Shown here piece by piece: positions 34,708 to 42,939 of a stretch of 64,000 nucleotides of DNA; position 1 is the first letter of the stretch; each line of letters starts with the position of its first letter. The stretch is taken from contig NZ_JACSKH010000004.1 of NCBI RefSeq assembly GCF_018617485.1, positions 29,784 to 93,783 on the forward strand, written 5' to 3'. The translations under genes and the position numbers were made by a program. This stretch comes from Exiguobacterium sp. s124 (GTDB taxonomy: Bacteria; Bacillota; Bacilli; Exiguobacteriales; Exiguobacteriaceae). The notes beneath the pieces are model-generated. The model saw only the letters and a list, made by a program, of their open reading frames with translations, was not told the DNA's origin and ran no database searches.

Positions 34708-35135
34708 TGAATGAACGCATGACACAAGAGCAGGCATGGAAACGTTTATTCGACCAATGGATTTTCGGCCTATTTGGAACATTTGTGGTACTGATGTTAC
34801 CAATCAGCTTATTGACCGATGAGCTCACATGGGGCGTGCTGTATATCGCCTGTACACTCATTCCATTGAACATCTTATACGTGAAGCGTTATCAGATGCG
34901 TTTGGGGTTTCAACCAAAGTTGAAAGGGTTGTATCGTCGTCAGCTTGCTCGGGACGTGATTAATAGTGTTGCCTGTTTTCTCGCATTGAATGATCAACTA
35001 TTGTTCACGTCTAACGTAGCGTACATTTATGTGACGGTGTTCATCGGTGGCGCGATACTATGGACGTTGAACGTGAACAAACAAACGAAACGACAAGACG
35101 AAGGGTATATGAAAATAGACAAGGAGGCGGTATAG
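34704..35135 (+). CDS. four-helix small membrane protein (cluster C, gene 2)
   Basis: A 143-residue protein starting MMNERMTQEQAWKRLFDQW. Its ATG overlaps the previous stop (ATGA), so translation is coupled. It has four helices with the loop VKRYQMRLGFQPKLKGLYRRQLARD; the tail is short and lacks the family's D[PE]xHV motif. Function unknown. Confidence 0.75.
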   Translation: MMNERMTQEQAWKRLFDQWIFGLFGTFVVLMLPISLLTDELTWGVLYIACTLIPLNILYVKRYQMRLGFQPKLKGLYRRQLARDVINSVACFLALNDQLLFTSNVAYIYVTVFIGGAILWTLNVNKQTKRQDEGYMKIDKEAV

Positions 35136-35585
35136 ATGGAGCAAGATGTAAAGTGGGTGCAACGGATGCGACGTTATGCCGTACCCGTCTTGATCTTGTA
35201 TGTCACGGCCGTCATTGTCGCCCTCTTGTTAGAGAAAATGTGGTTGATTCCTATCATGGTGTCGGTCTCTGTACTCATCGTCGTGATGGGTTTTCAAGAG
35301 ATGCGCATCATGTGGCGAATGACACAACATCCGAAAGCGCATCGAATCCTCATTATTCAATACGTATTCGAATGGGTGGACGCGATTTTGTTGACGACAC
35401 TCATGGTGACCCTGCTGACGTCAGAAGAATTTGGTCTCGTGATTGGTCTCTTTTTTGGAATATGGGGAGTATTAAGTCCGTTCCGCCAGAAGTGGTTCAC
35501 AAAGCAACTTAAACAAATCGATCCAGAATTACCGACGTATGAGGAAGTGATTGAAAGGAGGGTCTCGCATGAATCGTCCAATTGA
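35136..35585 (+). CDS. four-helix small membrane protein (cluster C, gene 3)
   Basis: A 149-residue paralogue with AAGGAGG before ATG 35136. Four helices; loop FQEMRIMWRMTQHPKAHRILIIQY; tail QIDPELPTYEEVIERR. The LPTYEEV tail is shared with the next gene, which marks the two as recent duplicates. Function unknown. Confidence 0.78.
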   Translation: MEQDVKWVQRMRRYAVPVLILYVTAVIVALLLEKMWLIPIMVSVSVLIVVMGFQEMRIMWRMTQHPKAHRILIIQYVFEWVDAILLTTLMVTLLTSEEFGLVIGLFFGIWGVLSPFRQKWFTKQLKQIDPELPTYEEVIERRVSHESSN

Positions 35586-36039
35586 ACTCACAGTAGCGCA
35601 TGCCAAACAATTTGATCGGTTTTTTGATTGGCCCGTACTCCTTATTTTTTTAATCTCGTTCATCGTGATGTTACGGACACAGGCGACGTGGGTCATCCCG
35701 GTCATGTCGGTCGTAGCCATGGGCGTGGCTTATAAAGGATACATGGAATATCGAGTCATCCGCCATTTTGCCGAACATCAAGCGGTCGTTCGCGTATTAC
35801 GCTATCGACTCATTGACTGTTGGATTGGTGCCGTTTCTTTATTTGCACTGTTCATCCCGATGTATGTAAACGAAGATGCCTTCATCCTGATTGGCGGAAT
35901 CGTCGCCCTTTGGGGATTGACGAAATCGTATCGAGAGAAAAAGTGGGAAGAGCGAATCCATGCACATCAGTCAAAGCTACCGACGTATGAAGAAGTGTTG
36001 GAAGGGAGAGATGACGTATGGAATTATCACCAAAAGTAA
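35569..36039 (+). CDS. four-helix small membrane protein (cluster C, gene 4)
   Basis: A 156-residue paralogue whose ATG 35569, behind GGAGGG, overlaps the previous gene by 17 bases. Four helices; loop YMEYRVIRHFAEHQAVVRVLRYRLID; tail KLPTYEEVLEGRDD, matching gene 3. The next gene starts inside its last 22 bases. Function unknown. Confidence 0.78.
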   Translation: MNRPIELTVAHAKQFDRFFDWPVLLIFLISFIVMLRTQATWVIPVMSVVAMGVAYKGYMEYRVIRHFAEHQAVVRVLRYRLIDCWIGAVSLFALFIPMYVNEDAFILIGGIVALWGLTKSYREKKWEERIHAHQSKLPTYEEVLEGRDDVWNYHQK

Positions 36040-36536
36040 AATCGCAAATCGATACGATTTTAAAAGTAGACCGCTGGACCGGATGGGGTGTCGGAATCAT
36101 CGGAATCGGGCTTGTTGTCAGTTTTTTGATTTACGCTTCGTATTGGACACTCTCAGATGGGGTCGTCACGGGAGCATTATATGCGGTGCTCGCTGTCGTG
36201 TTGATAGGTATTTTTGTTCGATACCAGATGTGGCTGCGTTTCGTGAAGAATCAAACGGCACGTAACCTCTTATCGTTCAAAATGATGGCACACACGCTCG
36301 CTTTGACAGGTGTCGGGATTTATGGACTCTTTTATTTCACGAGTGAAGCGACGGGCACACAATCGTTCCGTGTGTTTCTCCTTTCCCAGCTGACGTTTTT
36401 CGGGATTGAATACTTGGCGAAGCGGTTCGACCGCGTTATTCAGTCCTATGATGAGAACTATTTGACGGATAAAGATTTGAAAGAGATTCGTGAGGTCCGT
36501 GAATACGAGAAGGAGCAACGTCGTGAACAAACGTGA
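36018..36536 (+). CDS. four-helix small membrane protein (cluster C, gene 5)
   Basis: A 172-residue paralogue with four helices, loop YQMWLRFVKNQTARNLLSFKM and the tail QSYDENYLTDKDLKEIREVREY, a charged helical extension longer than in other members. It overlaps both neighbours, so the six genes appear to be translated as a chain. Function unknown. Confidence 0.78.
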   Translation: MELSPKVKSQIDTILKVDRWTGWGVGIIGIGLVVSFLIYASYWTLSDGVVTGALYAVLAVVLIGIFVRYQMWLRFVKNQTARNLLSFKMMAHTLALTGVGIYGLFYFTSEATGTQSFRVFLLSQLTFFGIEYLAKRFDRVIQSYDENYLTDKDLKEIREVREYEKEQRREQT

Positions 36537-36993
36537 TCAAATGAGAGAGCTCGCCAGGGTTGAGTCTGAGAAGAATGGGGTCTTCACTTTTCTGTCGTGG
36601 ATGATTTGTATTTCACTGTTTGTTGTGACTGAAAAAGGATGGGTATCAGCAGAAACTGTTCTTTTGATTGGTCAATTTGCGGGCCTATTTGCGATTAAAA
36701 AATCTTGGAAGAAAGAAACGATTCAATTGAAATATTTAACGAATCGAGACGCCAAACGTCACATACACTTGATGTCGATTTTTAATTTTTTGACGTTCCC
36801 GATTTTGTTAATCCTCATGTTCGGATGGATCACGAAACAAATTGAGACACCTTACTTTATCGGGTTGATGGTCACTGGAGGTGTCATATCAGTCATCGGA
36901 CATAAATGGTATGAGCGATATATGGTTCGTCTTGATGAGAACTATGTCACGGAACGAGAGTTAAAAGAAGAACAAAAATGGGGGAGCGCGTAA
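36523..36993 (+). CDS. four-helix small membrane protein (cluster C, gene 6)
   Basis: A 156-residue paralogue starting at GTG 36523 (AAGGAG 7-8 bases upstream), inside the end of gene 5. N-terminus MNKRDQMRELARVE; four helices; loop KKETIQLKYLTNRDAKRHIHLMSI; tail VRLDENYVTERELKEEQ, close to the tail of gene 5 and to the DPEHVTNREL tail of cluster B. Function unknown. Confidence 0.78.
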   Translation: MNKRDQMRELARVESEKNGVFTFLSWMICISLFVVTEKGWVSAETVLLIGQFAGLFAIKKSWKKETIQLKYLTNRDAKRHIHLMSIFNFLTFPILLILMFGWITKQIETPYFIGLMVTGGVISVIGHKWYERYMVRLDENYVTERELKEEQKWGSA

Positions 36994-37019
36994 CTCACTC
37001 TAGAAAGAAGGAACATGAA

Positions 37020-37763
37020 GTGAGAATCGCGACGTATAACATTTGGAATCATGAGACGCTTTGGCAAGAACGAATCGAAGCGATTTGCCAAGAAGTAAAA
37101 CGAATCGACGCGGATGTGATTGCCCTGCAAGAAGTTCGCTCTGATGAACAGGACAGTGTGGCTCATGACATTGCTGAACAAACAGGATATCCGTTCTGCG
37201 TCTTTCATCCGTATCCCGATTCACCAGACGAAGGACTCGCTTTTTTGAGTAAAGTTCCCTTGTCTTCAGTTGAAGCAATTTGGGAAAAGGGTGTGGAAGA
37301 GTGTCACTTTTGTGCGACACGAGTGACGCTTACGTTCGGAGGTCAGGAATGGGGCATAACGAACGTGCATCTGAATTGGCGTTCCGTTTCGATTCGAGAA
37401 CATCAAATGAGAGCGGTTCAAGACTGGTTAAGCAAAGGATGCCAGAAGTCGATCGAAGTGTTGTGTGGAGATTTCAATGATCACCCGCAATCCACTATCT
37501 ATCATGACTTATCGGATGTAGGATGGCGGGACGTGACGACGTTTGTTGCGGAAGAGCCACTGCCGACGCTAGACGTAAAACAGAATCCGTACTTACAATC
37601 TTCTCATCTTACGCAGTCTGAACGATACGATTGGATTTTGATCCGTTCCGAGTGGAAAGATGTTGAGATCCAGGATGTCAACGTGTTCGGGGACATGCAA
37701 ACGGGTACCGACATTGTACCGAGTGATCATTACGGAGTGGTCGTCGATGTCATCGTGAACTAA
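37020..37763 (+). CDS. endonuclease/exonuclease/phosphatase-family protein
   Basis: A 247-residue EEP-fold metallophosphoesterase. Motifs: RIATYNIWNHE at the start, DVIALQEVRSDE (metal Glu), NVHLNW, CGDFNDHP (Asp/Asn), YDWILIRS and the C-terminal PSDHYGVVVDV (catalytic His). The fold covers AP endonucleases, sphingomyelinases and nucleases; with no signal peptide, a cytoplasmic phosphodiesterase is likely. GTG 37020 has GAAGGA 8 bases upstream. It sits 26 bases after the membrane-protein cluster and may be its last gene. Confidence 0.85.
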   Translation: MRIATYNIWNHETLWQERIEAICQEVKRIDADVIALQEVRSDEQDSVAHDIAEQTGYPFCVFHPYPDSPDEGLAFLSKVPLSSVEAIWEKGVEECHFCATRVTLTFGGQEWGITNVHLNWRSVSIREHQMRAVQDWLSKGCQKSIEVLCGDFNDHPQSTIYHDLSDVGWRDVTTFVAEEPLPTLDVKQNPYLQSSHLTQSERYDWILIRSEWKDVEIQDVNVFGDMQTGTDIVPSDHYGVVVDVIVN

Positions 37764-37764
37764 A

Positions 37765-37792
37765 AGGAGGATGTGCTGCGGCGCATCCTCCT
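37765..37792. terminator. hairpin between converging genes
   Basis: Perfect stem AGGAGGATG / CATCCTCCT; only a weak T-run follows, so terminator strength is uncertain. Confidence 0.6.
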
Positions 37793-37794
37793 AA

Positions 37795-38130
37795 TTATTT
37801 GAACAACCGAGCGATGAACCCCGCACATGCCAAGAACGGTATGACGAAAAGGAGCCCGAGCCATTGATCTCGCCAGACGACAAACCAGAAAGCGGCTTGT
37901 AGACAGAGGATGGCAACTGCGGCAAAGATCACGAATAAAAATGCTTTCTTACGTGTGGAGCGGTCGTCCCACCAGTCTTTGAAGTAAGGAAAACTGCATA
38001 AGAATGCCATGGCCATGAAAAAAATCGCAGGAAACAACATGACGTCTCCTAACGTGCTATTCCCTTCAAATTCGAGCCACCTGGATAAGACGGATAACAG
38101 TATGCCGATCAATAGGAAGATGCCACCCAT
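37795..38130 (-). CDS. hypothetical membrane protein, 111 residues
   Basis: Four hydrophobic segments with a charged loop (KDWWDDRSTRKKA) in the middle. It opens MGGIFLLIGILLSVLSRWLEF and ends FIARLFK. The charged middle loop and size resemble the small membrane proteins nearby, but the termini do not match that family. Function unknown; single gene. Confidence 0.62.
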   Translation of the reverse strand: MGGIFLLIGILLSVLSRWLEFEGNSTLGDVMLFPAIFFMAMAFLCSFPYFKDWWDDRSTRKKAFLFVIFAAVAILCLQAAFWFVVWRDQWLGLLFVIPFLACAGFIARLFK

Positions 38131-38339
38131 GTGTTTCCCCTCATTTCTTTACTCGTTACTTGTATCATGCCCGTTCTATCCCCACTCGAAAACCTGATGC
38201 ACAGATGGCTTTTTAGTGAAAGTGGTGACTTTTACATGAACGGTAAAAAAGTATTGAACGACTATTTTTACGATTCCACTATCCAACACATCTTGTACTC
38301 GATAGCATGAAAGCGTATCTGGAGAAACGGCTGGATATG

Positions 38340-38480
38340 AGATAAAAGCGCCAGAACTCTGCGGAGTTGACGAGGACGAAGGTGATCGAGGAATTCGGCG
38401 GATGCCTTCCAGTCGCGTGTCACGACTGAGAGAGTCTCGATAAAACGCTCGGGCGACCGGACGGACAAAGCGAGACTTGA
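38340..38480 (+). ncRNA. glmS ribozyme/riboswitch
   Basis: The leader of glmS contains the conserved ribozyme core. AGCGCCAGAAC has the self-cleavage point between A38347 and G38348, followed by GTTGACGAGGA, TCGGCGGATGCC and the pseudoknotted 3' part (GTCACGACTGAGAGAGTC, then GACGGACAAAGCGAG). Glucosamine-6-phosphate acts as cofactor; cleavage leaves a 5'-OH that leads to mRNA decay. The 3' limit is approximate. Confidence 0.92.
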
Positions 38481-38543
38481 TGACATCACTCTAAAAAGCC
38501 CGTTTCCTTTTTCGAGAAATCGAAGAATAGAGGAGATTTGTTT

Positions 38544-40340
38544 ATGTGTGGAATCGTAGGGATGATCGGACAAGTTGGAACGAAAGAGATTTTATTGAAA
38601 GGACTTGAAAAGCTCGAGTACCGTGGTTATGACTCGGCAGGGATTGCCTTGGTCGGTGATGACGTTCGTATATTCAAAGAAGTTGGACGAATCCAAGCAC
38701 TCCGTGACATCGTATCCGCCGACGCAGAAGGAACGATTGGAATCGGCCACACACGTTGGGCGACACACGGGGTACCGAGCGTACCGAACGCCCACCCGCA
38801 CCAAAGTACGACAGGACGCTTCACGCTCGTCCACAATGGTGTAATTGAGAATGATGAACAGTTAAAAGCGACACTCGATGTCCCGTTCCTTTCAGAGACG
38901 GACACGGAAGTCATCGTACAGCTCATGGAGAAGCACTTCGTCGAGCTCGGTGATGTCGAGGCGGCGTTCCGCAAGACGCTCTCGGACCTCCACGGTTCAT
39001 ACGCGATCGCGATGATCGACTCAGAAGACAAAGAGCGCCTCTATATCGGGAAGAACAAGTCACCGCTTCTCGTCGGACTCGGGGACGGCACGTTCAACGT
39101 CGTCGCATCGGACGCGATGGCGATGCTCCAGGTGACGGACCAGTACCTCGAGCTCCACGACGGCGAGATCGTCATCCTCACACGTGAATCGGCAACGATC
39201 AAGACGCTCGACGGTGACGTGCTCGAACGTGAACCGTACACGGCCGAAATCGATGCGTCAGACATCGAGAAAGGCACGTACGCGCACTACATGTTGAAGG
39301 AGATGGACGAGCAACCGGCCGTCATCCGCAACATCATCCAGCACTACCAGAACGAGAACGGCGACATCGAACTCACAGAAGGCGTTCGCGAGCTCGTCTC
39401 GGAAGCGGACCGCGTCTATATCGTCGCATGTGGGACAAGCTATAACGCCGGACTCGTCGGAAAAGATATTTTGGAACGCATCGCTGGCATTCCAACAGAA
39501 GTGCACGTTTCATCTGAATTTGGCTACAACATGCCCCTCTTAAGTGAACGTCCATTGTTCGTTTTCTTGTCGCAATCCGGTGAGACAGCGGACAGCCGTG
39601 CCGTACTCGTCGAAGTGAAGAAGCGCGGATATAAGGCACTCACGATGACGAATGTCCCGGGATCGACACTCTCACGTGAAGCGAACGAGACGATGCTCCT
39701 CCATGCCGGACCGGAGATCGCGGTCGCCTCGACGAAAGCGTACACGGCACAGATCGCCGTCCTCGCGATTCTCGCATACGACATCGCACGTGCGACGGGG
39801 AAAGAGTTGCCGTTCGACCTCATGCCAGAACTCGCTCGTGTCGCGACGATCATGGATTCCATCATGGCGCAAAAAGAGTTGTTCGAAGACCTTGCGGAAC
39901 GTTACTTGAAGACGACACCGAATACGTTCTTCATCGGGCGTGGGCTCGACGCGTCTGTTTGTCTTGAGGGAGCGCTCAAGGTGAAGGAAATCTCGTATAT
40001 TCAAGCGGAAGGGTACCCGGGTGGGGAACTGAAGCACGGGTCGATCGCCTTGATTGAAGACGGAACACCGGTCATCGCGCTCATCTCACAACCGAAAACG
40101 AACTTGAATATTCGTGGAAACGTCAAAGAAGTCGTCGCTCGTGGGGCGAACGCTTGTATCATCTCCATGCAAGGTGTGGAACACGAGAACGATGATTTCA
40201 TCTTGCCGCATGTCGAGCCACTCTTGGCACCGCTCATAAACGTATTGCCGGTTCAGTTGATGGCGTATTACGCGGCGCTTGCCCGTGGTTGTGACGTCGA
40301 CAAGCCACGTAACTTGGCGAAATCGGTGACGGTGGAATAA
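38544..40340 (+). CDS. glmS: glutamine-fructose-6-phosphate aminotransferase (isomerizing)
   Basis: A 598-residue enzyme that makes glucosamine-6-phosphate from fructose-6-phosphate and glutamine, the first step to UDP-GlcNAc for peptidoglycan. The N-terminal glutaminase begins [10 protein letters not shown] (Cys becomes residue 1) with HTRWATHG; two SIS sugar-isomerase domains follow ([18 protein letters not shown]). It ends [16 protein letters not shown] as expected. ATG 38544 follows AGGAG. It is controlled by the glmS ribozyme in its leader and followed by a terminator. Confidence 0.97.
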   Translation: MCGIVGMIGQVGTKEILLKGLEKLEYRGYDSAGIALVGDDVRIFKEVGRIQALRDIVSADAEGTIGIGHTRWATHGVPSVPNAHPHQSTTGRFTLVHNGVIENDEQLKATLDVPFLSETDTEVIVQLMEKHFVELGDVEAAFRKTLSDLHGSYAIAMIDSEDKERLYIGKNKSPLLVGLGDGTFNVVASDAMAMLQVTDQYLELHDGEIVILTRESATIKTLDGDVLEREPYTAEIDASDIEKGTYAHYMLKEMDEQPAVIRNIIQHYQNENGDIELTEGVRELVSEADRVYIVACGTSYNAGLVGKDILERIAGIPTEVHVSSEFGYNMPLLSERPLFVFLSQSGETADSRAVLVEVKKRGYKALTMTNVPGSTLSREANETMLLHAGPEIAVASTKAYTAQIAVLAILAYDIARATGKELPFDLMPELARVATIMDSIMAQKELFEDLAERYLKTTPNTFFIGRGLDASVCLEGALKVKEISYIQAEGYPGGELKHGSIALIEDGTPVIALISQPKTNLNIRGNVKEVVARGANACIISMQGVEHENDDFILPHVEPLLAPLINVLPVQLMAYYAALARGCDVDKPRNLAKSVTVE

Positions 40341-40354
40341 ATGAAGCATAGAAG

Positions 40355-40384
40355 AAGCACCTTTCATTACGAGAGGTGCTTTTT
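40355..40384 (+). terminator. terminator of glmS
   Basis: AAGCACCT / AGGTGCTT stem with TTTTT. Confidence 0.85.
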
Positions 40385-40483
40385 ACTACTTGCCGATATC
40401 TTTGCCAACAAGCAAAATAGTAGGAGAAGTAAGCGGTTCCAACTTATGATTAGATAAAGATAAGCGACGAAAGAAGGGCTGAC

Positions 40484-40753
40484 ATGAACGTATACATTGC
40501 TTGCCACAGTGGTTTTGTGACGAGTGCGATGGCGGCAAAGTTATTTGCACAGGCAAGCGAGGGGCGTTTGTCTTGTACGATTACGCACGGAACGATTCAA
40601 AACATCCCAAACGAGGTGGATTTGATTCTCTATCAGGAAGGGGCGACCCCGGTCACCCATCCGACCGCAAGTGTTCGATCAGTCCGACAACTCCTGTCGC
40701 TCGAGGAATACCGACTACTTGTCGAAGAATGGATGGATGAGCATGAGACATGA
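40484..40753 (+). CDS. stand-alone mannitol-type PTS IIB-like protein
   Basis: An 89-residue protein that aligns by eye with the IIB domain of MtlA encoded at 42940. Start VYIACHSGFVTSAMAAKLF corresponds to IIFACDAGMGSSAMGASVL, and the ends YRLLVEEW and YDQLVEEI match. The phosphorylatable Cys (Cys7) is kept but the loop after it is altered (CHSGFVTS instead of CDAGMGSS). Its last 11 bases overlap the mtlR start. Because MtlR in Bacillus is known to be switched by contact with the MtlA IIB domain, this protein may modulate MtlR. It could also be a decaying duplicate. Confidence 0.7.
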   Translation: MNVYIACHSGFVTSAMAAKLFAQASEGRLSCTITHGTIQNIPNEVDLILYQEGATPVTHPTASVRSVRQLLSLEEYRLLVEEWMDEHET

Positions 40754-42773
40754 GTGGACCGCGCGAGAACGGTCAATCTTACTACACTTATTGGCAACCG
40801 AGACATCGACACCGCTCGCCGAAATTGCGCAGGCGGTGAATTTGTCCGAACGCACGATTCAACGCGAACGACAATTACTTGAAGGCATCTTGAAAGAGTT
40901 CGAGCTCGAACTCGCCTGGCAACGGGGGCATGGACTTAGCCTTGTCGGCAAACCGTCGGCGAAACAACAGTTACGAGAAGACCTCATCTTATCTGCAGAA
41001 GCGATCCCGACGAGCGAGGACCGCTTATTTGAGCTGGCGTGGCGCCTCTTGTTCGAGAACGATACGCTCAAATTGCAGGCGGTCGCCAAACAGATGCACG
41101 TCTCGCCGAGCACGTTGACACAAGACTTAGAGAAATTGGATCGTTGGTTCAAAGAATATCATTTAGAAGTCGAGCGTAAAAAAGGTGTCGGGGCCAGAGT
41201 GCTCGGCTATGAGTCAGAGAAGCGTAAGCTATTGATTAACGCCCTCCTTGCCCACTGGGATACGCTTGCCTTTTATCGCTTCGTACGTGGCGAGGATGAC
41301 TACATTCCAGCATTTTTAAAGACCGTTCCATGTGAAGAGATGCTCGAAGCTCTTCGAGACGGCTATGATTATTTGAAGTCACGCTCGTTTGAACGGATGG
41401 ATGACCGCACCATCATGCGGGTCACGTTCGCCTATGGAGTGCAACAAGAGCGGCTGGCGTCCGGATTCTTTTTAGAGATGTATACAAAAGGTCGGTCTGA
41501 GGACTATTTGAAAGTCGCCACCGATATGGAACAGGCACTGGGGATCACTTACTCGATGGCGGAACGTGTCTGGTTCGCGGAGGAGGCGAATCGTCTCCGC
41601 TCGATTAAAGATCAAATGAAAGAAGATGAAGAAGAACGATGGATCATGCAGATTCGGGTGCATAAACTGATTCATCACGTCTCACTCATCTATGGATTCA
41701 CCTTTACGGATGATGCGGCACTTGAACGAGGACTGCTCGCGCACATCCTATCGAGTATGAACACGCAGGCTTTACCGGAGACGAGTACGGTCAAACCCCA
41801 TATCGACCGCGACTATCCGGGACTTCGTTCGGCGATTCAACAGGCCGCCGACATCGTCTTTGGGATGAATACGTTCACAGAGGAAGAGACCGTCTTTTGG
41901 GCGATGCACTTTGCGGCAGCACTCGTCAAACCGGTGCGCCGTCGTGAGTATCGGGCGCTTGTCGTCTGTTCGGCCGGCCTCGGCTCGTCGAAGATGCTCG
42001 TCAATCGGGTACGTCAAGAGTTCCCGGAGATGCAAGACGTCGTCAACTCGTCACTTTTCGGACTCGAACAACATCGACTTGAAGAATATGATGTGATTTT
42101 GTCGACCGTTCCGTTACCACCGCTCTCCGTGCCAACGTTGATTGTCAATCCGTTATTGACGAGTGAGGAAGTACAGCGTGTCCGTCATCTCTTATTGTCG
42201 TTACCGCAATCATTCCAGACGTTAACGCCGAAACCACGTTCGACGATGCTTGATTTTGCCGAGCTTGGTGAGCTCGTAGAGACGTTCGAGCGGATGGATG
42301 ATCAGTTTGACTTGGTCACACTTAACAATACAGACCGCTTAGAGGATATTTTGGTTGATATCGGGACACATCTCGAGGAACGGGAACTCGTACAAAGCGG
42401 GATTCAATTATCCGCACAATTGCTCCGTCGTCACGAGGTCGCAGGTCTTGGGGTGCCGGGTACGAAACTCGCACTGTTTCACGGACGACACACTTCAATC
42501 GAGAAGGCGAGTGTATTTGCATTCGATTTAACGACGTCGATCCCGCTCCTCATGATGGATCAATCGACGGAACCGGTGACACGACTGCTCGTGCTCTTGG
42601 CACCAGAAGAAGCGCGCGATGTCGAACTTCAATTTTTAAGCGCGATTAGTGGGTCGCTCATTGAGAGTGAGGAACACATGCGTCTATACAGCACAGGGAC
42701 GAAAGAGGACCTTCGTTTGTTGTTGCATGAATGCATGAAGAAAATGATTCATGAGACGTTGTATGAAAAATGA
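40743..42773 (+). CDS. mtlR: PRD-containing mannitol operon transcriptional activator
   Basis: A protein of about 676 residues. Order: N-terminal helix-turn-helix (TPLAEIAQAVNLSERTIQRERQLL), a second wHTH (LQAVAKQMHVSPSTLTQDLEKL), two PTS regulation domains, a IIB-Gat-like domain with Cys in VVCSAGLGSSKMLVNRV, and a C-terminal IIA-Mtl-like domain with the active-site His in TKLALFHGRH. This is the MtlR layout: activity is set by HPr/PTS phosphorylation and by MtlA. It overlaps the IIB-like gene and lies directly upstream of mtlAFD. ATG 40743 or 40737 could be the start. Confidence 0.92.
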   Translation: MRHEWTARERSILLHLLATETSTPLAEIAQAVNLSERTIQRERQLLEGILKEFELELAWQRGHGLSLVGKPSAKQQLREDLILSAEAIPTSEDRLFELAWRLLFENDTLKLQAVAKQMHVSPSTLTQDLEKLDRWFKEYHLEVERKKGVGARVLGYESEKRKLLINALLAHWDTLAFYRFVRGEDDYIPAFLKTVPCEEMLEALRDGYDYLKSRSFERMDDRTIMRVTFAYGVQQERLASGFFLEMYTKGRSEDYLKVATDMEQALGITYSMAERVWFAEEANRLRSIKDQMKEDEEERWIMQIRVHKLIHHVSLIYGFTFTDDAALERGLLAHILSSMNTQALPETSTVKPHIDRDYPGLRSAIQQAADIVFGMNTFTEEETVFWAMHFAAALVKPVRRREYRALVVCSAGLGSSKMLVNRVRQEFPEMQDVVNSSLFGLEQHRLEEYDVILSTVPLPPLSVPTLIVNPLLTSEEVQRVRHLLLSLPQSFQTLTPKPRSTMLDFAELGELVETFERMDDQFDLVTLNNTDRLEDILVDIGTHLEERELVQSGIQLSAQLLRRHEVAGLGVPGTKLALFHGRHTSIEKASVFAFDLTTSIPLLMMDQSTEPVTRLLVLLAPEEARDVELQFLSAISGSLIESEEHMRLYSTGTKEDLRLLLHECMKKMIHETLYEK

Positions 42774-42796
42774 CCGACCATGGTCATTTTTTTGTT
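42767..42796 (+). terminator. terminator of mtlR
   Basis: AAAAATGACC / GGTCATTTTTTT stem overlapping the mtlR stop codon. Confidence 0.85.
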
Positions 42797-42815
42797 TGGC
42801 ACAAAATGTTGCCAA
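42796..42815 (+). promoter_or_regulatory. candidate MtlR operator
   Basis: TTGGCACAAAATGTTGCCAA, an inverted repeat that fits the MtlR consensus I recall (TTGNCACAN4TGTGNCAA) at most positions, 125 bases before mtlA and upstream of the promoter, as expected for an activator. Confidence 0.65.
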
Positions 42816-42835
42816 AGTGTGAACTGGATTGAATT

Positions 42836-42852
42836 GAGAAAGCGCTTACTCC
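42836..42852 (+). promoter_or_regulatory. cre-like site before mtlA
   Basis: GAGAAAGCGCTTACTC carries the AAAGCGCTT core of CcpA sites with one mismatch to consensus; it sits between the MtlR-like operator and a -10-like TACAAT near 42859. Confidence 0.6.
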
Positions 42853-42939
42853 AGGCATACAATACAGGTGTAGAGCACAAACCGGTTAGCTACACTACAC
42901 ATTCAACCTTTCACATTTAAACGACTGGAGGTTTTATAC

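Noticed and set aside
38268..38573. 101-codon minus-strand open frame before glmS
   Set aside because: It covers the glmS ribozyme, whose structure explains the conservation of this stretch.
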